A stretch of 12,564 nt of DNA from Clostridiales bacterium (GTDB lineage Bacteria > Bacillota > Clostridia > Lachnospirales > Lachnospiraceae). This document shows, piece by piece, positions 7,194 to 12,564 of this stretch; positions within the stretch are counted from its first letter, which is position 1, and each line of letters opens with the position of its first letter. The notes under the pieces are model-generated. The model was not told where the DNA came from. It did no database searches and saw only the letters and a program-made list of their open reading frames with translations. The translations under genes and the position numbers were made by a program. The stretch lies in the NCBI GenBank assembly GCA_019418195.1, contig DYCJ01000016.1, positions 8,070 to 20,633 on the forward strand. The letters are read 5' to 3'.

Positions 7194-7457
7194 ATGAGTG
7201 ATCTTAGTAATACACAATTCTTTCAGGTAGAGCCGGGACCGCAGATCTCAGCAAAAGATATTCTTGAGATCGTATTTAAGGCATTGAAAGAAAAAGGATA
7301 CAATCCGGTCAACCAGATCGTTGGATATATCATGTCAGGTGATCCTACTTATATCACCAGCTACAATGGAGCAAGAAGCCTTGTGATGAAGGTGGAGAGA
7401 GACGAGCTGGTCGAAGAACTTTTAAAAGCGTATATTGAGCATAATTCCTGGGAATAA
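7194..7457 (+). CDS. ireB: IreB family regulatory phosphoprotein (UPF0297)
   Basis: This small cytoplasmic protein (87 residues) belongs to UPF0297. In Enterococcus faecalis, IreB is the substrate of the PASTA-type Ser/Thr kinase IreK and phosphatase IreP and tunes cephalosporin resistance through envelope homeostasis. Conserved features are the [17 protein letters not shown] segment (32-48), the [13 protein letters not shown] loop (50-62) and the [12 protein letters not shown] terminal helix. The phosphorylated threonines in E. faecalis lie near the N-terminus; here Thr7 (with Ser2 and Ser5) is in a comparable place, so phosphorylation is plausible but unproven. AAGGAGG is 8 nt before the ATG. 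It leads a cluster with ruvX (6-nt gap) and a DUF1292 gene, the same order as yrzL-yrrK-yrzB in Bacillus. The kinase partner is not in this window. Confidence 0.94.
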   Translation: MSDLSNTQFFQVEPGPQISAKDILEIVFKALKEKGYNPVNQIVGYIMSGDPTYITSYNGARSLVMKVERDELVEELLKAYIEHNSWE

Positions 7458-7463
7458 TCGGTT

Positions 7464-7937
7464 ATGAGGATTATGGGACTTGATTACGGGACGAAGACCG
7501 TCGGAGTTGCGGTCAGCGATCCGCTCGGACTTACGGCCCAGGCTGTTGAGACGATAGGCCGGAAAGAGGAAAACAAGTTAAGACGTACATGTGCGCGTAT
7601 TGAGGAACTGATCGCTGAGTACGGCGTAGAAAAGATTGTGCTTGGTTTTCCAAAACATATGAACAATGATATCGGGGAGCGCGCGGAAAAGTCGCTGGAA
7701 TTTAAGGAGATGCTCCATAGAAGGACAGGCCTTGAGATCATTATGTGGGATGAGAGACTCACTACAGTTGAGGCGGAGAGAACTTTGATCGAAAGCGGTG
7801 TGAGAAGAGAAAACCGCAAGAAACACATTGATCAGATAGCAGCAGTATTTATCCTGCAGGGGTATCTGGATCACCTTCATATAACGGAGGAACTGATACC
7901 GGATGAAGTGAACAGAAAGACCGGCGCAGGAGAATGA
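7464..7937 (+). CDS. ruvX: RuvX/YqgF family putative Holliday junction resolvase / pre-16S rRNA nuclease
   Basis: This 157-residue protein has an RNase H-like fold. The family has been linked to 5'-end maturation of 16S rRNA in E. coli (YqgF) and to Holliday-junction cleavage in some bacteria. The acidic catalytic triad is visible: [15 protein letters not shown] (5-19, Asp7), the WDERLTT motif (95-101, Glu97) and HIDQIAA (121-127, Asp123). [10 protein letters not shown] (58-67) is also a family signature. The ATG at 7464 follows the ireB stop by only 6 nt without a clear Shine-Dalgarno, so translation is probably coupled to ireB. An in-frame ATG at 7473 would remove only three residues. Which of the two activities dominates here cannot be told from sequence. 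Confidence 0.94.
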   Translation: MRIMGLDYGTKTVGVAVSDPLGLTAQAVETIGRKEENKLRRTCARIEELIAEYGVEKIVLGFPKHMNNDIGERAEKSLEFKEMLHRRTGLEIIMWDERLTTVEAERTLIESGVRRENRKKHIDQIAAVFILQGYLDHLHITEELIPDEVNRKTGAGE

Positions 7938-7955
7938 TGATAAGGGGCAATTTTT

Positions 7956-8216
7956 ATGGAAAAAGTAAGATTTGCTTTTGCAGACGGAAACGGGGAAGAC
8001 GAGTTTTTTGTGCTTGAAGAGACGATGATCAACGGAAGTCAGTACATACTCGTAACGGATTCCGATGAAGACGATGCAGAGTGCCTTATCCTGAAAGAGA
8101 CAGGAAGAAAAGGCGAGGGAGACTGCGTCTACGAGATCGTTGAAGACGAGACTGAACTTCTGGCAGTTTCAAAGGTGTTTGAAGAACTGCTGGAGGATGT
8201 GAATATAGAAATGTAA
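7956..8216 (+). CDS. DUF1292 domain protein (UPF0473, YrzB-like)
   Basis: The 86 residues are strongly acidic and match the DUF1292 family. Alternating beta strands begin with a basic-hydrophobic strand (KVRFAF), followed by ED-FFVLEET, a YILVTDSDEDDAECLILK hairpin, a YEIVEDETEL strand and a final helix (VFEELLEDV). There is no signal peptide, membrane segment or recognisable catalytic motif. It lies 18 nt after ruvX with an AAGGGG ribosome binding site. Its molecular function is not established. Its repeated association with IreB and RuvX across Firmicutes suggests a linked role, possibly a small regulatory or adaptor protein, which is inference only. Confidence 0.9.
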   Translation: MEKVRFAFADGNGEDEFFVLEETMINGSQYILVTDSDEDDAECLILKETGRKGEGDCVYEIVEDETELLAVSKVFEELLEDVNIEM

Positions 8217-8246
8217 GGCATTTTCAGCCTTTACAATAGATCTATT
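8212..8246. repeat. Hairpin plus adjacent 12-bp palindrome upstream of fur
   Basis: TGTAAGGC (8212-8219) pairs with GCCTTTACA (8227-8235) around a 7-nt loop, leaving one unpaired T. This stem spans the DUF1292 stop codon. Directly adjoining it is the perfect palindrome AATAGATCTATT (8235-8246). No U-tract follows, so it is not a standard terminator. A protein-binding site in the fur leader, perhaps for autoregulation, is possible. It does not resemble a canonical Fur or Per box closely enough to name. Confidence 0.45.
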
Positions 8247-8271
8247 ACTGCGGGGAGACGAAAGAACGCGG

Positions 8272-8736
8272 ATGGAACAGCAGAAAAGAACAGAAGAGCT
8301 GCTCAAGCAGAGACTAAAAGAAAAGGGCCTGAAAGTTACGCACCAGCGCATCCTGGTCCTCTCGGTACTTGAGCAGAACAGCGGCAGGCATATGACTGCA
8401 GAGGATATCTATGAGCTGGTATCTCAGGATTATCCGGAAATCGGGCTGGCTACGGTATACCGTACGCTGCAGCTTTTGTGGGATATGCAGCTTGTGGACA
8501 GGATCAATCTGGATGACGGGTGTGTGCGGTACGAGATCGGCCACCTGATAAAAGGTGACATGCAGCACAATCATCATCATCTGATATGCAGGAAATGTAA
8601 TAAGGTGACCCCTTTTACAGATGATCTCCTGGATGATCTGGAGGATCATATAGAAAAGGTCACCGGATTTCATGTCCTGGATCATGAGTTGAAGTTCTAT
8701 GGTTTCTGCAGGGAATGCATGGAAAAACAGAATTAA
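8272..8736 (+). CDS. fur: Fur family transcriptional regulator (ferric uptake regulator type)
   Basis: This is a metal-dependent DNA-binding repressor, 154 residues long as usual. The winged-helix domain (about 1-88) includes KVTHQR (21-26), HMTAEDIYELV (40-50) and the recognition helix in PEIGLATVYRTLQLL (55-69). The dimerisation and metal domain holds HNHHHLICRKC (99-109) and FCREC (145-149). The structural zinc ligands are Cys106, Cys109, Cys146 and Cys149, and the His cluster (His99, 101, 102, 103) provides regulatory-metal ligands. The recognition helix and the following DRINLDDG region resemble B. subtilis Fur more than PerR, and the PerR-type aspartate/histidine arrangement is not obvious. 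Zur or another family member remains possible. The Shine-Dalgarno before the ATG is weak (CGGGGAG lies about 14 nt away). No iron-uptake genes are nearby, so its targets are elsewhere. Confidence 0.9.
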   Translation: MEQQKRTEELLKQRLKEKGLKVTHQRILVLSVLEQNSGRHMTAEDIYELVSQDYPEIGLATVYRTLQLLWDMQLVDRINLDDGCVRYEIGHLIKGDMQHNHHHLICRKCNKVTPFTDDLLDDLEDHIEKVTGFHVLDHELKFYGFCRECMEKQN

Positions 8737-8746
8737 CTGTCTTGAG

Positions 8747-8777
8747 GAAAGCAGCCTGTATATACTGCTGTTCTTTT
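8747..8777 (+). terminator. Possible weak terminator after fur
   Basis: AGCAG (8750-8754) pairs with CTGCT (8765-8769). Past a bulged G, GAA/TTC extends the stem, with a 10-nt loop, followed by TTTT (8774-8777). The stem is short and interrupted, so partial read-through into rnj is likely. Confidence 0.45.
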
Positions 8778-8812
8778 AGCGCCCGGAAGTAATGTGATAC
8801 ATAAATCATAAT

Positions 8813-8819
8813 GGAGGTG
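8813..8819 (+). promoter_or_regulatory. Ribosome binding site fixing the TTG start of rnj
   Basis: GGAGGTG sits 8 nt upstream of the TTG at 8828. No in-frame ATG lies between this site and the conserved RNase J N-terminus, so TTG is the supported initiation codon. Confidence 0.8.
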
Positions 8820-8827
8820 CTTATTTT

Positions 8828-10498
8828 TTGAAAAAAGAGAAAAAAGGAAAATTGCGTATCATACCGCTGGGAGGCCTTGAACAGATCGGTATGAACATCA
8901 CTGCCTTTGAGTATGAGGACAGTATTGTTGTGGTGGACTGCGGTCTGGCCTTTCCGGAGGATGACATGCTGGGGATCGATCTCGTGATCCCGGATGTGAC
9001 ATACTTAAAGGATAACGCGTCCAAGGTAAAAGGCTTTGTCATCACCCATGGACACGAGGATCATATCGGTGCTCTGCCATATGTGCTGAAGGAGATCAAT
9101 CTTCCGATCTATACAACGAAGCTGACAATGGGTATCATCGAGAATAAGTTAAAGGAACACAATCTTCTGCGCAGCACAAGGCGCAAAGTTGTCCAGCACG
9201 GACAGTCTATCAATCTGGGCAAGTTCCGGATCGAATTTATCAAGACAAATCACAGCATCCAGGATGCGTCTGCCCTTGCGATCTATTCGCCTGCAGGAGT
9301 AGTCGTTCATACAGGAGACTTTAAAGTGGATTACACACCGGTATTCGGTGACGCCATCGATCTGCAGAGATTTGCGGAGATCGGGAAGAAAGGCGTACTT
9401 GCACTGATGTCCGACAGTACCAATGCGGAGCGGAAAGGATTCACACAGTCTGAGAGGACCGTGGGCATCACGTTCGACCACATTTTTGCCGAGCATCAGA
9501 ATACAAGGCTGATCATCGCAACGTTCGCATCCAATGTGGACCGTGTGCAGCAGATCATCAACTCGGCATATAAATATCACAGAAAAGTCGTAGTAGAGGG
9601 GCGGAGTATGGTCAACATCATCTCCACAGCGTCAGAGCTGGGCTACTTGAATGTGCCGGAAAATACGCTGATCGAGATCGATGAGATGAAGAATTATCCG
9701 CCGGAGAAAATGGTACTGATCACTACAGGAAGCCAGGGAGAGTCCATGGCAGCTCTCTCAAGGATGGCAGCGGACGTCCACAGGAAAGTGACGATCCAGC
9801 CGAACGATACGATCATCTTCAGTTCCAACCCGATCCCGGGAAATGAAAAGTCCGTATCCCGCGTGATCAATGAACTGTCCGCAAAAGGCGCGGAAGTGAT
9901 CTTCCAGGATACGCATGTTTCAGGACATGCCTGTCAGGAGGAGCTGAAACTGATCTATTCTCTTGTAAAACCGAAGTATGCGATCCCGGTGCATGGTGAA
10001 TATCGTCATTTGAAAGCAAATGCCGAGGTTGCCAAATCTCTTGGGATTCCGAAGCAGAATGTGTTCATTATCCAGTCAGGGGATGTTCTCGAACTGGATG
10101 ACGAGTCTGCAAAAGTCGTGGACAAGGTGCATACAGGCGCCGTGCTCGTGGACGGCCTGGGAGTCGGCGATGTAGGAAATATCGTGCTCAGAGACCGTCA
10201 GCATCTGGCGGAGGACGGTATCATCATCGTAGTTCTTACACTGGAGCGCCGGACAAACCGTCTGCTTGCAGGACCGGATATCGTATCCCGTGGTTTTGTA
10301 TATGTCAGAGAATCAGAACAGCTTATGGAAGATGCAAGAAAAGCAGTAGCGGATGCACTTGATAAATGCCTGAGCGGGCGTCATACAGACTGGAATAAGA
10401 TCAAGCTTACGATCCGTGATGCAATGAATGACTATATCTGGAAGAAGACAAAGAGAAGGCCTATGGTCATTCCGATCATCATGGATGTAGATGTTTAG
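8828..10498 (+). CDS. rnj: Ribonuclease J
   Basis: RNase J is a cytoplasmic metallo-beta-lactamase/beta-CASP nuclease with 5'-to-3' exonuclease and endonuclease activity, central to mRNA decay and rRNA maturation in Firmicutes. The 556 residues match the family's length. A short basic N-terminus precedes LRIIPLGGLEQIGMN (9-23). The zinc-binding motif HGHEDHIGAL runs 74-83, with further ligands at NHS (His142) and HTGDFK (Asp164). The beta-CASP domain follows, with FASNVDRVQQI, VVVEGRSM, SNPIPGNE and DTHVSGHA, then PVHGEYRHL near the linker and a complete C-terminal domain. The gene starts with TTG. Only one paralogue is in this window; many Firmicutes have both J1 and J2, and the sequence alone does not settle which this is. 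Confidence 0.96.
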   Translation: MKKEKKGKLRIIPLGGLEQIGMNITAFEYEDSIVVVDCGLAFPEDDMLGIDLVIPDVTYLKDNASKVKGFVITHGHEDHIGALPYVLKEINLPIYTTKLTMGIIENKLKEHNLLRSTRRKVVQHGQSINLGKFRIEFIKTNHSIQDASALAIYSPAGVVVHTGDFKVDYTPVFGDAIDLQRFAEIGKKGVLALMSDSTNAERKGFTQSERTVGITFDHIFAEHQNTRLIIATFASNVDRVQQIINSAYKYHRKVVVEGRSMVNIISTASELGYLNVPENTLIEIDEMKNYPPEKMVLITTGSQGESMAALSRMAADVHRKVTIQPNDTIIFSSNPIPGNEKSVSRVINELSAKGAEVIFQDTHVSGHACQEELKLIYSLVKPKYAIPVHGEYRHLKANAEVAKSLGIPKQNVFIIQSGDVLELDDESAKVVDKVHTGAVLVDGLGVGDVGNIVLRDRQHLAEDGIIIVVLTLERRTNRLLAGPDIVSRGFVYVRESEQLMEDARKAVADALDKCLSGRHTDWNKIKLTIRDAMNDYIWKKTKRRPMVIPIIMDVDV

Positions 10499-10531
10499 AG
10501 ACGGATTATATTGAAAAATAAGGAAACAGAT

Positions 10532-10564
10532 CAGATGCACAGGGGATGTTCTTCTGTGCATCTG
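10532..10564. repeat. Strong 11-14 bp hairpin between rnj and trmR
   Basis: CAGATGCACAG (10532-10542) is exactly complementary to CTGTGCATCTG (10554-10564). In RNA the stem extends inward by two G-U pairs and one G-C pair to 14 bp, closing a 5-nt loop (10546-10550). The next bases on the plus strand are TGTCGGATGA, so no U-tract follows. It may be a processing or stability element, or an inefficient terminator. The trmR ATG is 22 nt downstream. Confidence 0.75.
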
Positions 10565-10586
10565 TGTCGGATGAGGGTGTGATCAT

Positions 10587-11237
10587 ATGATAGTAGATGA
10601 GCGTATCATCACTTTTATCAACTCACTGGACACAAAGAACAGTGAGATACTTGAGCAGATAGAAACAGAAGCGAGGACAGCTGATGTGCCGATCATAAGA
10701 AGAGAGATGCAGAGTCTCCTCAAGGTCCTTCTGTTGCTGAAAAAGCCTGCACGTGTGCTGGAAGTGGGGGCTGCGGTAGGTTTCTCCGCACTGCTGATGA
10801 GTGAATATATACCCGAAGAAAGCCGGATCACAACTATCGAAAACTATGAAAAGAGAATACCCGTTGCCCGTGAGAATTTCCGCCGGGCGGGAAAGGAAGA
10901 TCAGATCACTCTGATCGAGGGGGATGCAGCCGAAGTCCTGAAGACGCTGGATGGTCCTTATGACTTTATCTTTATGGATGCGGCCAAAGGACAGTATATC
11001 CATTATCTCCCGGATATCCTGCGGCTTCTGCCGCCGGGCGGCTGTCTTGTCTCCGACAATGTAATGCAGGACGGAGATGTGATCGAATCAAGGTTTGCGG
11101 TCGAGCGGAGAAACCGGACGATCCATGCCCGTATGCGGGAATATCTCTATGAACTGAAACACAATGATGCCCTCACAACGTCGATCATCCCTCTGGGAGA
11201 CGGTGTCGCTGTGAGCATAAAACAGGAAAGGATATAA
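10587..11237 (+). CDS. trmR: tRNA 5-hydroxyuridine methyltransferase TrmR (YrrM-type O-methyltransferase)
   Basis: TrmR methylates 5-hydroxyuridine at wobble position 34 to give 5-methoxyuridine (mo5U). This 216-residue protein has the class I SAM-methyltransferase fold of the COMT-like O-methyltransferase family. An N-terminal helical part (1-50) includes the PIIRREMQSLL segment. Then come the SAM loop LEVGAAVGFS (58-67), the acidic ITTIEN strand end, EGDAAEVL (111-118), the metal-binding stretch FMDAAKGQY (129-137) and a second metal motif in SDNV (156-159). The U32 gene that makes the ho5U substrate follows after only 3 nt, matching the B. subtilis trmR-trhP arrangement. That neighbour is the main reason for preferring tRNA over catechol-like small substrates. 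A GAGGG element lies 9 nt before the ATG. Confidence 0.9.
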   Translation: MIVDERIITFINSLDTKNSEILEQIETEARTADVPIIRREMQSLLKVLLLLKKPARVLEVGAAVGFSALLMSEYIPEESRITTIENYEKRIPVARENFRRAGKEDQITLIEGDAAEVLKTLDGPYDFIFMDAAKGQYIHYLPDILRLLPPGGCLVSDNVMQDGDVIESRFAVERRNRTIHARMREYLYELKHNDALTTSIIPLGDGVAVSIKQERI

Positions 11238-11240
11238 AAA

Positions 11241-12464
11241 ATGAGCAGACATCCTGAATTACTGATTCCGGCCAGCAGTCTGGAAGTGTTGAAAACAGCC
11301 GTGATCTTCGGCGCTGACGCAGTGTATATCGGCGGCGAGGCTTTCGGCCTGCGCGCCAAAGCAAAGAATTTCTCCATGGAAGATATGAAAGAGGGGATCG
11401 GATTTGCCCATGAGCGCGGTGTGAAAGTTTATGTGACGGCAAATATCCTTGCCCACAACGACGATCTGCCTGGAGTGCGGGAGTATTTTAAAGAGTTAAA
11501 AGAGATAAAACCGGATGCGCTCATCATAGCAGATCCCGGTGTGTTTGATATCGCGAAAGAAATCTGCCCGGAAATTGAGCGGCACATCAGCACACAGGCT
11601 AATAATACCAATTATGGGACTTATAACTTCTGGTACCGTCAGGGAGCGAGCCGTGTGGTATCGGCAAGAGAGCTGTCCATGAAGGAATTAAAAGAACTGC
11701 GTGCCAACATCCCGGAAGATCTGGAGATCGAGACATTTGTCCATGGGGCAATGTGTATTTCCTATTCCGGCAGATGTCTTTTGAGCAATTATTTTACGGG
11801 GCGGGATGCGAACAGAGGCGCCTGCACGCATCCGTGCCGCTGGAAATATGCGGTTGTAGAAGAGACAAGACCGGGAGAGTACATGCCGGTGTATGAGAAC
11901 GAACGCGGCACATATATCTTTAACTCAAAAGACCTGTGTATGATCGAATATATCCCGGAACTGATCGATGCAGGAATCGACAGCTTTAAGATCGAGGGGA
12001 GGATGAAGACCGCCCTTTATGTGGCTACGGTGGCCCGGACCTACCGGAAAGCGATCGACGACTATCAGAAAGATCCGGAACTGTACCGCAAGAATATGCC
12101 GTGGTATCTGGACCAGATCTCTAACTGTACCTACCGCCAGTTCACCACAGGATTTTTCTTCGGAAAACCGGATGAGAATACGCAGATCTACGACAGCAAC
12201 ACCTATAATAAAGAGTATACTTATCTCGGCATCGTGGGCGGGATAAAAGACGGTCTGTGCAGGATCGGGCAGAGAAATAAATTCTCTGTAGGCGAGACGA
12301 TCGAGATCATGAAGCCTGACGGCCGTAATGTGGAAGTGACCGTAAAGAGAATCCTCAATGAAGACGGCGAGGAGCAGGAGAGCGCACCGCATTCCAAACA
12401 GGTGCTGTGGGTGGAACTGAGCGTGGTGCCGGAAGAGTACGATATACTGCGCAGAAAAGAGTGA
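11241..12464 (+). CDS. trhP: U32 family tRNA uridine-34 hydroxylation protein TrhP
   Basis: Proteins of this group are annotated as U32 peptidases, but TrhP (E. coli YegQ; B. subtilis YrrN/YrrO) is needed for prephenate-dependent hydroxylation of U34 in tRNA. The 407 residues contain an N-terminal TIM-barrel-like part with PELLIPASSLEVLKTA (5-20), GADAVYIGG (24-32) and ISTQANNTNY (116-125). The four-cysteine iron-sulfur motif has Cys172, Cys179, Cys195 and Cys199 within GAMCISYSGRC and ACTHPCRW. Next come FNSKDLC and the family signature FKIEGRMKT (249-257). A C-terminal beta-barrel domain (about 315-400) completes it. AGGAAAGG precedes the ATG by 9 nt and the trmR stop is 3 nt away. Length and domain content resemble YrrO. 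A proteolytic role for some U32 members is known, but the trmR partner argues for tRNA modification. Confidence 0.92.
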   Translation: MSRHPELLIPASSLEVLKTAVIFGADAVYIGGEAFGLRAKAKNFSMEDMKEGIGFAHERGVKVYVTANILAHNDDLPGVREYFKELKEIKPDALIIADPGVFDIAKEICPEIERHISTQANNTNYGTYNFWYRQGASRVVSARELSMKELKELRANIPEDLEIETFVHGAMCISYSGRCLLSNYFTGRDANRGACTHPCRWKYAVVEETRPGEYMPVYENERGTYIFNSKDLCMIEYIPELIDAGIDSFKIEGRMKTALYVATVARTYRKAIDDYQKDPELYRKNMPWYLDQISNCTYRQFTTGFFFGKPDENTQIYDSNTYNKEYTYLGIVGGIKDGLCRIGQRNKFSVGETIEIMKPDGRNVEVTVKRILNEDGEEQESAPHSKQVLWVELSVVPEEYDILRRKE

Positions 12465-12564
12465 GAAATTCCGTATTTATCGGACTGAATGCCAAGGATA
12501 TAAGGTCCGCAAACAGACGGAGATAAGGCACGGAAATACTTTTTCGAGATGACCGGCATGTGCT
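12465..12564. other. Unassigned 3' intergenic tail
   Basis: No gene is recognised in the last 100 bases. Short complementary segments exist: CGGAC (12481-12485) with GTCCG (12505-12509), and GTATTT (12473-12478) with AAATAC (12534-12539), the latter followed by TTTTT (12540-12544). These could nest into a weak terminator-like fold after trhP, but the stems are short and the loops long. Confidence 0.25.

Noticed and set aside
11925..12392. 155-codon minus-strand open frame opposite trhP
   Set aside because: It is antisense to conserved coding sequence, with no family motif and no ribosome binding site that I can defend.
12465..12564. Possible riboswitch or small RNA in the 3' tail
   Set aside because: Short complementary segments exist, but no known riboswitch core motif is recognisable and the following gene is not visible.
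1..12564. Mobile elements, CRISPR arrays, tRNA or rRNA genes, defence systems
   Set aside because: No transposase, integrase, regularly spaced repeat, cloverleaf or defence-type domain was seen on either strand; the region is nearly fully occupied by conserved housekeeping genes.

Overview
This window reads as a chromosomal housekeeping segment from a Firmicute of class Clostridia, most likely a Lachnospiraceae (Clostridium cluster XIVa) gut-type bacterium. That placement is inference. It rests on Firmicute-specific genes (IreB, a DUF1292 protein, RNase J, a ThiI without a rhodanese domain, TrmR next to a U32 protein), AAGGAGG-type ribosome binding sites, sigma-A-like promoters and moderate GC content. 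I see no insertion sequence, phage gene, CRISPR array, tRNA or rRNA. There is no gene-free stretch over 300 bases.

Left block (1-5331, plus strand, closely packed): the 3' part of a MOSC-domain gene, a GH25 lysozyme-like lipoprotein, prmA (ribosomal protein L11 methyltransferase), rsmE (16S rRNA m3U1498 methyltransferase), a NifS/IscS-type cysteine desulfurase and thiI (tRNA 4-thiouridine synthase). Gaps are -8 to 44 nt, so this looks like one transcription unit. It ends at a strong hairpin terminator (5390-5420) that also serves the opposing gene.

Middle: one minus-strand gene (5434-5667) encodes an HPr-fold protein that keeps the regulatory-serine loop but has lost the active-site histidine region. 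It has its own well-formed promoter (5724-5752, minus strand), which lies in the leader of the divergent mtaB.

Right block (5784-12464, plus strand): mtaB (tRNA ms2t6A methylthiotransferase); a promoter overlapping the mtaB stop codon that drives ireB-ruvX-DUF1292; fur; rnj (RNase J, TTG start); then, after an unusually strong intergenic hairpin, trmR and trhP (tRNA mo5U34 synthesis).

The unifying theme is modification and maturation of the translation apparatus. L11, 16S rRNA, tRNA U8, tRNA A37 and tRNA U34 are all covered, along with pre-16S processing or resolvase activity (RuvX) and RNase J. I did not find a clearly new multi-gene system. The items most worth a second look are the histidine-less HPr paralogue, the strong hairpin without a U-tract before trmR, and the conserved but poorly understood IreB/RuvX/DUF1292 trio.
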